Source: an uncultured Oscillospiraceae bacterium
GTDB taxonomy: Bacteria; Bacillota; Clostridia; Oscillospirales; Oscillospiraceae
Direction: 5' to 3'
Assembly: GCA_934623545.1 (NCBI GenBank)
Contig: CAKTVN010000085.1
Location: forward strand, 1-7,114
DNA: 7,114 nt
Part shown: in pieces, positions 1-5,990 of the stretch
Layout: every line of letters begins with the position of its first letter
Numbering within the stretch: the stretch's first letter is position 1
The notes under the pieces: model-generated
Databases searched by the model: none
Told to the model about the DNA's origin: nothing
Seen by the model: the letters and a program-made list of their open reading frames with translations, nothing else
Position numbers and translations under genes: made by a program

Positions 1-39
1 GAAACTCCCCCTTTGGCGTTTTCTTTTTACCGCCAGCGG

Positions 40-66
40 CTTTTTCTTTGCCGCGCAAAGAAAAAG
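40..66. repeat. 12-bp inverted repeat with pyrimidine/purine arms
   Basis: CTTTTTCTTTGC (40-51) pairs perfectly with GCAAAGAAAAAG (55-66) around a CGC loop. One arm is almost all pyrimidine and the other almost all purine. It is not followed by a T-run on either strand. The remaining 1-39 holds a similar pyrimidine-rich stretch (19-28) between GGCG (15-18) and CGCC (31-34) and no gene. The structured region may continue past the left edge. Confidence 0.7.
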
Positions 67-80
67 GGGCTGAATCGTCA

Positions 81-101
81 CTCGCGCATTCCGTGCGCGA
101 G
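81..101. repeat. 8-bp inverted repeat
   Basis: CTCGCGCA (81-88) pairs perfectly with TGCGCGAG (94-101) around loop TTCCG. It directly abuts the 103-128 hairpin. Confidence 0.7.
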
Positions 102-102
102 A

Positions 103-128
103 AGGGGCGGACAGAGTCGTCCGCCCCT
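103..128. repeat. 10-bp inverted repeat, GC-rich hairpin
   Basis: AGGGGCGGAC (103-112) pairs perfectly with GTCCGCCCCT (119-128) around a 6-base loop. No T-run follows on either strand. It is longer-stemmed than the neighbouring array units and separated from them by about 30 bases. Confidence 0.7.
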
Positions 129-157
129 ACAAGTCTGTGCAAACAGGCAGAAAAGTT

Positions 158-265
158 CCTCGCCTTCGGCGCGGCATTATGCCCTCCGGGCATAAAAAGC
201 CCCGCGTCCTTCGGGCGCGCCCCTGTGCCTTCGGCACAGAGAGGGCGTCACCCCTCCGGGGTGAC
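158..265. repeat. Array of five short hairpins with GAA/GGA (minus) loops
   Basis: Five adjacent inverted repeats have 7-8 bp stems and 3-base loops. They are 247-265 (GTCACCCC, loop TCC, perfect), 223-239 (CTGTGCC, loop TTC, perfect), 203-219 (CGCGTCC, loop TTC, one U-G pair on the plus strand and A-C on the minus), 177-195 (TTATGCCC, loop TCC, perfect) and 158-174 (CCTCGCC, loop TTC, one mismatch). Stem sequences all differ while the loop alternates only between TTC and TCC. With the two terminator hairpins next door, loop centres fall at about 166, 186, 211, 231, 256, 281 and 306, steps of 20 or 25 bases. No credible ORF is present. Function unknown. Confidence 0.75.
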
Positions 266-290
266 AAAAAATGTCCCCCTTTCGGGGGAC
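266..290 (-). terminator. Intrinsic terminator of the dprA-to-rnc operon
   Basis: On the minus strand GTCCCCC, loop GAAA and GGGGGAC form a perfect 7-bp stem (273-290), followed by A and six Ts (266-271). This is the best rho-independent terminator in the window, 32 bases beyond the rnc stop and in tandem with the previous hairpin. Confidence 0.8.
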
Positions 291-320
291 AAAATACGCC
301 GCCCCTGCGGGCGGCGTATT
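291..320 (-). terminator. First hairpin after rnc, probable intrinsic terminator
   Basis: AATACGCCGCCC (293-304) pairs perfectly with GGGCGGCGTATT (309-320): a 12-bp GC-rich stem with a 4-base loop, immediately after the rnc stop. On the minus strand only four Ts end it (ATTTTG), so termination may be partial. It is the first unit of the phased array. Confidence 0.7.
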
Positions 321-321
321 G

Positions 322-1014
322 TTATTGCTCCAATTCACCAGGGAAGAGCGCCTCAATGGCTGCTTCCGCCGCGGACTGCTCGGCGCGCTTTTTGCTGCTG
401 CCGGTGCCTTTGCCGACGGGCTTGCCGTTGAGCAGGACCTCGACCTCGAAATGCTTGTCGTGGTCGGGACCGTATTCTCTGGTCAGCTCATAGTGCAGCT
501 GCTGGTCCTTTTTCCGCTGGACCAGCTCCTGAAGAGCGGTTTTGTAGTCAAAATTGTGGGGCTTTCCGGTCGGCACATCGCAGAGGATGAGCCGGTCGAT
601 GATGCCCTTTGCCGCCTCAAAGCCGCCGTCCATATACGACGCGGCGATGACGGACTCCATCGCGTCGGAGACGATGCTCGCGCGCTTTCTGCCGCCGCCC
701 TGCTCTTCGCCATGTCCGAGCAGAAGAAAATCGCCCAGATGGATGGTGTCTGCCTGCTTGGCGAGATTTTTCTCGCAGACCAGGTCCGCGCGGATGCGGG
801 TCAGCTCACCCTCGGGTTTTCCGGGCAGATTGCGATAGAGATACTCCGCGACGACAAAGCCCAAGATCGCGTCGCCCAGAAATTCCAGACGCTCGTTGTC
901 GTGGATGCCGCGGTCGCGGTTTTCGTTGGCGTAAGAGCTGTGCGTCAGCGCGTTTGTCAGAAGCCCCTTGTCCCGAAAAACGTAGCCCAGTCCATGTTCC
1001 AGTTCACTCAGCAT
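322..1014 (-). CDS. rnc: Ribonuclease III
   Basis: RNase III cuts double-stranded RNA, leaving 2-nt 3' overhangs. It processes the rRNA precursor, matures some mRNAs and small RNAs and acts on antisense duplexes. The 230-residue protein has the usual bacterial layout. The catalytic domain (about 1-150) carries the signature NERLEFLGDA at 40-49, with Glu41, Glu44 and Asp48, and a second acidic pair, Asp117 and Glu120, in SDAMES (116-121). A double-stranded RNA binding domain follows (about 156-226), from DYKTALQELVQ to GKGTGSSKKRAEQSAAEAAIEAL. Length is normal. The ATG at 1014 overlaps the plsX end by 11 bases. The TAA stop is followed after 1 base by a perfect 12-bp hairpin. In many Firmicutes smc and ftsY follow rnc; here a structured non-coding region does. 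Confidence 0.97.
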   Translation of the reverse strand: MLSELEHGLGYVFRDKGLLTNALTHSSYANENRDRGIHDNERLEFLGDAILGFVVAEYLYRNLPGKPEGELTRIRADLVCEKNLAKQADTIHLGDFLLLGHGEEQGGGRKRASIVSDAMESVIAASYMDGGFEAAKGIIDRLILCDVPTGKPHNFDYKTALQELVQRKKDQQLHYELTREYGPDHDKHFEVEVLLNGKPVGKGTGSSKKRAEQSAAEAAIEALFPGELEQ

Positions 1015-2044
1015 ATTCCAGCTCCTTTGGTACCGTCATTTTGTCGACGTTCTGCCGTATATCCTCGGTAAAGCCCGCCTCCACCGCCTGGACCGCCTGC
1101 CGGATGGCGCTGTAGATCGCGCGCTCGTCGGATGAGCCGTGCGCCTTGACGACAGGCTTCGAAATGCCGAGCAGCAGCGTGCCGCCCGTCTCGCGGTAGT
1201 CGAGCTTTGTCTTCATGCTCTTGATGCCGCTCATGCAAAGCAGTGCCGCGAGCTTCGTCAGCAGATTTTTCTTGAAAATATCCTTCACCATGGAGGACAT
1301 GAACAGCGCGGTCCCCTCAATGCCCTTGAGCAGGACATTGCCGGAGAAGCCGTCGGCGACGACGACGTCGGCGCCTCCGAGCGGAACATCCCGCGCTTCC
1401 ACGTTTCCGATGAAGTTGAGATAGCCTGCGTCGCCCGCCTTTTTGAGCAGCGCAAAGGTCTCCTTTTGAAGTGCGCCGCCCTTGGAATCCTCCGCGCCGA
1501 TGTTGAGAAGCGCGACGCGCGGCTGCGCGATCTTCAGCGCCTTCTGCGCGTAATACGAGCCCATAAACGCGAATTGCAGCAGAAATTCCGGTGTACACTC
1601 TGCGTTTGCGCCGCAGTCGATCAACACCGCGCCCGTCCCTGCCTTTGTGGGGATGACCGGACCCATCGCCGCGCGGCGGATGCCCCTGATGCGCTTGACG
1701 ACGAGCGTCGCGGCGGTCAGGAGCGCGCCGGTCGAACCGGCAGAAACGAACGCGTCCCCGCCGCCCTCGGCGAGCATCCGCAGACCGACGACCATCGAAG
1801 AGTCTTTCCGCTTGCGGACGACCGCCGCCGGATCGTCGTGCATATCCACAACATCCTCGGCATTCGCGATCTCAACGCCCTTTGGGAGCGTTTCAATGCC
1901 GTTTTCCTTGAGACACTGGAGGACCGCCTCTCCGCGTCCGACCAGAACGACCTCGACGCCGAGCTCCTGCGCTGCGCGGATCGCGCCGAGCGCCGCGGAC
2001 TTTGGGGCAAGATCGCCGCCCATTGCATCAATCAGGATCCTCAT
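1004..2044 (-). CDS. plsX: Phosphate acyltransferase PlsX (acyl-ACP:phosphate transacylase)
   Basis: PlsX converts acyl-ACP and phosphate to acyl-phosphate at the inner face of the membrane; PlsY uses it to acylate glycerol-3-phosphate, the first step of phospholipid synthesis. The 346-residue product is full length. It has IDAMGGDLAP (5-14), FVSAGSTGALLT (99-110), MGPVIPT (127-133), LIDCGANAEC (141-150), LNIGAEDSKG (180-189), FIGNVEARD (211-219), VADGFSGNVLLKGIEG (229-244) and AHGSSDERAI (301-310), all typical of PlsX. There is no signal peptide or membrane segment, as expected of a peripheral protein. The start is set by AAGGAGG 6 bases upstream. Its end overlaps rnc by 11 bases. An acpP gene, often found between plsX and rnc in Firmicutes and the source of the PlsX substrate carrier, is absent here. 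Confidence 0.97.
   Translation of the reverse strand: MRILIDAMGGDLAPKSAALGAIRAAQELGVEVVLVGRGEAVLQCLKENGIETLPKGVEIANAEDVVDMHDDPAAVVRKRKDSSMVVGLRMLAEGGGDAFVSAGSTGALLTAATLVVKRIRGIRRAAMGPVIPTKAGTGAVLIDCGANAECTPEFLLQFAFMGSYYAQKALKIAQPRVALLNIGAEDSKGGALQKETFALLKKAGDAGYLNFIGNVEARDVPLGGADVVVADGFSGNVLLKGIEGTALFMSSMVKDIFKKNLLTKLAALLCMSGIKSMKTKLDYRETGGTLLLGISKPVVKAHGSSDERAIYSAIRQAVQAVEAGFTEDIRQNVDKMTVPKELEYAE
1022..1027 (-). promoter_or_regulatory. Ribosome binding site of rnc
   Basis: AAGGAG lies within the last codons of plsX, 7 bases upstream of the rnc ATG at 1014. It supports this start and coupled translation with plsX. Confidence 0.8.
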
Positions 2045-3362
2045 GGCGTTCCTCCTTTTCGTTTTGAAGCATCGCGTCGATGCGCTCGAGCGAGCGGTTC
2101 GCGATGGCGAGATTTTTGTTGGCTTTGCCCTTCACGCGATAGCCGAGCGGCTGCATGATGCCGAAGTTGACGTTCATCGGCTGGAAATGCGTGACGCTCT
2201 CGTCGGAGATGTACGCGGCGAGCGCACCGATGGCGGTCTCGCGCGGGAAGTCCGGCGGCGTCTCGCCGCGCAGCCGCGCCGCCATCGATACGGCGGCAAG
2301 GAAGCCGGAGGCAGTAGACTCCACATAGCCCTCCACGCCGGTCATCTGCCCGGCGAAGGCGACCAGCGGGTCGCGCCGGTCAGAGTAGTACCGGTCGAGC
2401 AGCTTGGGGCTGCACAGGAAGGTGTTGCGGTGCATCACGCCGTAGCGGACGAACTCCGCGTCGTGAAGCGCCGGGATCATGGAGAAAACGCGCTTCTGCT
2501 CCGGGAATTTGAGATGTGTCTGGAAGCCGACCAGATTGTAGACCGAGCCTGCGGCGTTGTCCTTGCGCAGCTGCACAACGGCATAGGGCTCGCGCCCGGT
2601 CTTTGGGTCCTTGAGCCCGACGGGCTTGAGAGGACCGTAGCGGAGCGTGTCAAAGCCGCGCCGCGCCATGACCTCGACGGGCATACAGCCCTCGAAGACC
2701 TTGGAATCCTCAAAGCCGTGGACCTCTGCCTCCTCTGCGGAGGCGAGCGCCTCGACAAAGGCGGCGTACTCGTCGCGCTCCATTGCGCAGTTGACATAAT
2801 CCGCATCGCCGCGGTCATAACGGGAGGCGAACCACGCTCTGTTCAGGTCGATCGATTCAAAGCTGACGAGCGGCGCCGCCGCGTCAAAAAAGCTCAGATA
2901 ATCCGCGCCGCCGAAATAGCGGCGGATGGCGGCGCTCATGGCGTCGCTGGTCAGAGGACCGGTCGCGATGATGACCGGGGGCTCCGGAAGCTCTGTGACC
3001 TCGCCCTCCACAACAGTGATCTTCGGGTGGCTGCGAATTTTTTGCGTGACCATGCCCGAAAAGCCGTAGCGGTCAACGGCGAGCGCGCCGCCCGCCTCGA
3101 CGCGGTTTGCCTCGGCGCACTGTAAGATCAGGCTGCCGAGACGGCGCAGCTCCTCCTTCAGAAGCCCGACTGCATTTTCCAGCCGGTCGCCGCGCAGGGA
3201 ATTGGAGCAGACGAGCTCCGCAAAATCCGTGCTGTGATGCGCGGGCGTCATTTTTTCGGGCTTCATCTCACGCAGCGTGACGGAAAAGCCGCGCTCGGCA
3301 AGCTGCCACGCAGCTTCGCAGCCGGCGAGACCCGCGCCGACAACGGTTACTGAATCTTTCAT
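2028..3362 (-). CDS. trmFO: Methylene-THF:tRNA (uracil-54-C5) methyltransferase, FAD-dependent
   Basis: TrmFO makes 5-methyluridine (ribothymidine) at position 54 in the T-loop of tRNAs, using methylenetetrahydrofolate as carbon donor and FADH2 as reductant. It replaces the SAM-dependent TrmA of enterobacteria and is common in Firmicutes. The 444-residue product begins with an FAD-binding glycine motif, VVGAGLAGCEAA (7-18). It carries LVCSNSLRGD (50-59, Cys52), FEGCMPVEVMA (223-233) with Cys226, the position known as catalytic in the Bacillus enzyme, and then NLVGFQTHLK (276-285), RYGVMHRNTF (306-315) and GQMTGVEGYVES (338-349). The ATG overlaps the topA stop as ATGA, with an AGGA core 6 bases upstream inside topA. 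The last 17 bases overlap plsX, so its short charged C-terminal tail (EKEERHEDPD) contains the plsX start. Length and motifs are normal for the family. Confidence 0.97.
   Translation of the reverse strand: MKDSVTVVGAGLAGCEAAWQLAERGFSVTLREMKPEKMTPAHHSTDFAELVCSNSLRGDRLENAVGLLKEELRRLGSLILQCAEANRVEAGGALAVDRYGFSGMVTQKIRSHPKITVVEGEVTELPEPPVIIATGPLTSDAMSAAIRRYFGGADYLSFFDAAAPLVSFESIDLNRAWFASRYDRGDADYVNCAMERDEYAAFVEALASAEEAEVHGFEDSKVFEGCMPVEVMARRGFDTLRYGPLKPVGLKDPKTGREPYAVVQLRKDNAAGSVYNLVGFQTHLKFPEQKRVFSMIPALHDAEFVRYGVMHRNTFLCSPKLLDRYYSDRRDPLVAFAGQMTGVEGYVESTASGFLAAVSMAARLRGETPPDFPRETAIGALAAYISDESVTHFQPMNVNFGIMQPLGYRVKGKANKNLAIANRSLERIDAMLQNEKEERHEDPD
2051..2057 (-). promoter_or_regulatory. Ribosome binding site of plsX
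   Basis: AAGGAGG lies inside the trmFO 3' end, 6 bases upstream of the plsX ATG at 2044. This strong site fixes the start and explains why the two genes overlap by 17 bases. Confidence 0.85.
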
Positions 3363-5749
3363 GCTTCTTCCTTTTTCTTCGTCGTTTTGCGGACGGCGGG
3401 CTTCTGTTCGGTCGTGCTCTTTTTCGCAGCGCTCTTGGCTGCGGGCTTCTTTGCGGCGCTCTTCTCCGTTGAAGCTTTCTTCGCCGTGCTCTTCGCGGAG
3501 GTTTTCTTTGCCACGGGCTTTTTGGCAGCTGTTTTTGCGGAGGATTTCTTCGCAGACGCTTCTTCAGCCGGTGCGGCGGAGGCTTCCGCCGATTCCGCGG
3601 CTTCTGCCGCGCGGTCTGCCTCCGCAGCCGCCTCGGCAGGCTTCTTGCGGTAGCCGCGCTTGTCCTCGGGCAGGAAGTTCGGGCACTCGGGGTTGATGCA
3701 GAAGGGCTTCATCGCGCCTCTGCCGGAGCGCTTGAACATGGTCTGCCCGCACGACGGGCAGTCCTGATCGGTCGGCACGTCCCAGGTCATGAAGCCGCAC
3801 TCCGCGCCGCGCTCACAGGCGTAATAGGCGTAGCCGCGCTTGGATTTGCGCTTGAGGATGGTGCTGCCGCATTTCGGGCAGCGACCGGGCATCCGCTCGA
3901 CGATGGGCTTGGCGTTTTTGCATTCCGGATAGCCGGGGCAGGCAAGAAACTTTCCAAACCGCCCGACCTTGATGACCATGTTTCTGCCGCACAGCTCGCA
4001 GACCTCGTCCGTGACCTCGTCCGGCACCTTCAGCCGCGTGTCCTTGAGCGCCTCCTCGGCGTCCAGCATTTCCTGATGGAAACCGGCGTAGAAGTCCTCA
4101 AGAACCTTTTTCCAGCGGAGCTTGCCCTCCTCGACCTCGTCGAGCTGGCGCTCCATTCCGGCGGTAAATTCGACGTTGATGACATTCTGGAAGTGGTCCA
4201 TCATCAGCCCGTTGACGACCTCGCCGAGCGGAGTGGGGGAGAGGCGCTTGTCCGCCTTGGTGACGTATTCGCGCGTCTCGATGGTGGAGATGATGGTGGC
4301 GTAGGTCGACGGGCGGCCGACGCCCTTTTCCTCCATCGCGCGCACGAGCGTCGCCTCGGTATAGCGCGCGGGCGGCTGGGTGAAATGCTGCTGCTGCTCG
4401 GTCTTGGCGAGCTTCAGCGGCTCGCCTTGCGCAAGGTCGGGGAGGGGAGACTCGATCTGCTCCTGCTCGTCGTCCCTGCCCTCTTCATAGATCGCCGTAA
4501 AACCGGCGAATTTTTGGCTCTGATGGGTCGCACGGAACAGATGCTTTCCGCACGCGGCTTCGATCGCTGTGATGTCATACACAGCGTTTTCCATCTGCGA
4601 GGCGAGGAAGCGGCTCCAGATAAGCCTGTAGAGCTGGAACTGATCCTTCGTCAGGTCATGTTGTACCATTTCCGGCGTGAGCGCGACATTGCTCGGGCGG
4701 ATGGCTTCGTGCGCGTCCTGCGCGCCGGACTTCGGCTTGTAGCGCCGGGGACCAGAGTAATAGGCTGCGCCGTAGCGGCTGGCGATGACCTTGCCGGCTG
4801 CCTCCAACGCCTCCTCGGAGATACGCAGCGAGTCGGTACGCATATAGGTGATCAGACCGACGGAGCCCTCGCCCGTGATCTCAACGCCCTCATAAAGCTG
4901 CTGCGCGATCATCATCGTGCGGCGCGGCGTCATGTTGAGCTTGCGCGAAGCCTCCTGCTGAAGCGTGGAGGTGATGAACGGCGGCGCGGGATTGCGCTTT
5001 TTTTCGGATTTTTTGACGCTCTGGACGGTAAACGGCTGCTCGCGGAGCTCCGCGAGGATGGCATTTACCTCTTCCTCGCTGTGAAGCTCCCGCTTTTTCG
5101 GGTCGCCGTAATAGTGCGCGGTGAAGCTGCCCGGCTTTCCCACGCGGTCGAGCTGCGCGTCGATCGACCAGTATTCCTGCGGGACGAAGGCGCGGATCTC
5201 ATTTTCGCGGTCGACGACCAGACGTGTCGCGACCGACTGGACGCGACCGGCGGAAAGACCCTTGCGGATCTTTTTCCAGAGCAGGGGGCTGAGCTGATAG
5301 CCGACGATGCGGTCGAGCACGCGGCGCGCCTGCTGCGCGTCGACCAGATTCTGATCGATGGCGCGCGGCTGTGCGATGGAACGGCGGACGACATCCTTTG
5401 TGATCTCGTTGAAGGTCACGCGCATGGTCTTGTCGTCCGGGATGTCCAGCAGATATTTCAGATGCCATGAGATGGCTTCACCCTCGCGGTCCGGGTCGGT
5501 CGCGAGATAGACGTTCGCGCTCTTCTTCGCGGCGTCCTTCAGCTCCTTGATGACGGTCTCCTTGCCCGCGAGCGGGCGGTATTCCGGCTCGAAGTCATGC
5601 TCGATGTCGACGCCGAGGCTGCTCTTCGGCAGGTCCCGCAGGTGCCCCATGCTCGCCTTGACGACGTAGTCCGGTCCGAGATATTTACCGATGGTCTTCG
5701 CCTTGGAGGGGGACTCCACGATGACCAGATTTGTTTTTTCCTTCGGCAT
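3359..5749 (-). CDS. topA: DNA topoisomerase I (type IA)
   Basis: TopA relaxes negatively supercoiled DNA by cutting and passing one strand through a transient 5'-phosphotyrosine link, and limits excess supercoiling behind RNA polymerase. The 796-residue protein starts at the ATG at 5749, chosen for its GGAGG and because the conserved N-terminus (VIVESPSKAKTIGKYLG) follows at once. The TOPRIM domain holds Glu12 and the metal-binding DPDREGE at 85-91. The catalytic Tyr is Y302 in ITYMRTDS (300-307). Later core motifs include HEAIRPS (347-353) and GVGRPSTYA (476-484). Three C-terminal four-Cys zinc ribbons follow: C584/C587/C604/C610, C624/C627/C645/C651 and C664/C667/C684/C689. Residues about 704-732 are Ala/Glu-rich, and about 733-796 are a low-complexity Lys/Ala/Ser/Thr tail resembling histone-H1-like tails, probably non-specific DNA binding (inference). 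The TGA stop overlaps the trmFO ATG by 4 bases. Confidence 0.97.
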   Translation of the reverse strand: MPKEKTNLVIVESPSKAKTIGKYLGPDYVVKASMGHLRDLPKSSLGVDIEHDFEPEYRPLAGKETVIKELKDAAKKSANVYLATDPDREGEAISWHLKYLLDIPDDKTMRVTFNEITKDVVRRSIAQPRAIDQNLVDAQQARRVLDRIVGYQLSPLLWKKIRKGLSAGRVQSVATRLVVDRENEIRAFVPQEYWSIDAQLDRVGKPGSFTAHYYGDPKKRELHSEEEVNAILAELREQPFTVQSVKKSEKKRNPAPPFITSTLQQEASRKLNMTPRRTMMIAQQLYEGVEITGEGSVGLITYMRTDSLRISEEALEAAGKVIASRYGAAYYSGPRRYKPKSGAQDAHEAIRPSNVALTPEMVQHDLTKDQFQLYRLIWSRFLASQMENAVYDITAIEAACGKHLFRATHQSQKFAGFTAIYEEGRDDEQEQIESPLPDLAQGEPLKLAKTEQQQHFTQPPARYTEATLVRAMEEKGVGRPSTYATIISTIETREYVTKADKRLSPTPLGEVVNGLMMDHFQNVINVEFTAGMERQLDEVEEGKLRWKKVLEDFYAGFHQEMLDAEEALKDTRLKVPDEVTDEVCELCGRNMVIKVGRFGKFLACPGYPECKNAKPIVERMPGRCPKCGSTILKRKSKRGYAYYACERGAECGFMTWDVPTDQDCPSCGQTMFKRSGRGAMKPFCINPECPNFLPEDKRGYRKKPAEAAAEADRAAEAAESAEASAAPAEEASAKKSSAKTAAKKPVAKKTSAKSTAKKASTEKSAAKKPAAKSAAKKSTTEQKPAVRKTTKKKEEA

Positions 5750-5754
5750 TTTTG

Positions 5755-5759
5755 CCTCC
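5755..5759 (-). promoter_or_regulatory. Ribosome binding site of topA, deciding the start
   Basis: GGAGG lies 5 bases upstream of the ATG at 5749. An in-frame ATG at 5761 overlaps this site, and a GTG at 5905 lies within the inserted element, so neither is a good start. The site lies outside the insertion and so survived it. Confidence 0.85.
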
Positions 5760-5763
5760 ATTG

Positions 5764-5782
5764 TTATGGCAACACCGCACAA
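5764..5782. repeat. Left target-site repeat (TTAT) and left terminal inverted repeat
   Basis: TTAT at 5764-5767 is followed by the 15-bp terminal repeat at 5768-5782. It pairs with 5972-5986, the only mismatch being at the fifth base (a here; the inverted right copy has g). On the minus strand this end lies 8 bases upstream of the topA GGAGG. Confidence 0.8.
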
Positions 5783-5986
5783 ATGCGTCTTCGCGCTTCG
5801 CCGGATCTTTTCCGCCAATTCTTCAGTTTGAAAAGCTTGAAATATCGCGCAGCCGCCAGCGCCATTTGGCGCGCTGCGGATGCGGCATACCCCTTGCGGG
5901 TACACAAAGTATTCCTGTGCTTTCCAAACCTTGCCTTGACGAAAAATCTCTCGCCGAAGCTGCTTGCCGAATTGTGCGGTGCTGCC
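5768..5986. mobile_element. MITE-like non-coding insertion between dprA and topA
   Basis: This 219-bp segment begins with ggcaacaccgcacaa (5768-5782) and ends with ttgtgcggtgctgcc (5972-5986), inverted repeats matching at 14 of 15 positions. Weaker inverted similarity continues inward (for example GCTTCGCCG on the left against GCTTCGGCG on the right). It is bounded by a 4-bp direct repeat, TTAT, at 5764-5767 and 5987-5990, as expected of a target-site duplication. Inside are a strong hairpin (5848-5878) and a small one (5888-5902). No transposase or other convincing protein is encoded, and base composition is less GC-rich than the flanking genes. Excising the element with one TTAT restores dprA-TAA, then 14 bases including GGAGG, then the topA ATG. 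The size, inverted repeats, duplication and lack of coding fit a MITE mobilised in trans. The parent transposase family cannot be told from this window. Confidence 0.8.
5848..5878. repeat. Internal hairpin of the MITE-like element
   Basis: CGCAGC (5848-5853) pairs with GCTGCG (5873-5878), and GCGCC (5859-5863) pairs with GGCGC (5868-5872) around an ATTT loop. A 5-base bulge lies on one side. No T-run follows on either strand, so it is not an obvious terminator. Confidence 0.6.
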
Positions 5987-5990
5987 TTAT
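5972..5990. repeat. Right terminal inverted repeat and target-site repeat (TTAT)
   Basis: The 15-bp repeat at 5972-5986 is the inverse of 5768-5782 with one mismatch. The adjoining TTAT (5987-5990) reads ATAA on the minus strand, the last A of the final Lys codon of dprA plus its TAA stop. The insertion therefore occurred at the dprA stop codon and duplicated it. Confidence 0.8.

Noticed and set aside
81..320. Regularly spaced repeats considered as a CRISPR array
   Set aside because: The units are hairpins with different stem sequences and almost no spacers, so there is no constant direct repeat; no cas gene is nearby.
48..493. Overlapping plus-strand frames in the left-edge hairpin region
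   Set aside because: They read through a series of inverted repeats, give Arg/Pro/Ala-rich low-quality peptides and run into antisense rnc sequence.
271..1071. A 266-codon plus-strand open frame opposite rnc
   Set aside because: rnc on the other strand has all catalytic residues and a good ribosome binding site. This frame begins inside a terminator hairpin and has no recognisable domain.
1647..3125. A 492-codon plus-strand open frame opposite plsX and trmFO
   Set aside because: It is antisense to two well-conserved genes, has Arg/Ala-rich composition without recognisable motifs, and is typical of GC-rich antisense frames.
4076..5470. A 464-codon plus-strand open frame inside topA
   Set aside because: It lies opposite the topA catalytic core and zinc ribbons and shows no family motif. 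It is explained by third-position GC bias on the coding strand.
5750..5986. A riboswitch or T-box leader ahead of topA
   Set aside because: The gap is accounted for by terminal inverted repeats and a target duplication. No recognisable riboswitch core, T-box or terminator/antiterminator pair was seen, and topA is not a typical target.
5768..5986. A topA promoter inside the inserted element
   Set aside because: No pair of -35 and -10 hexamers with acceptable spacing was found on the minus strand by eye, so no promoter is claimed.
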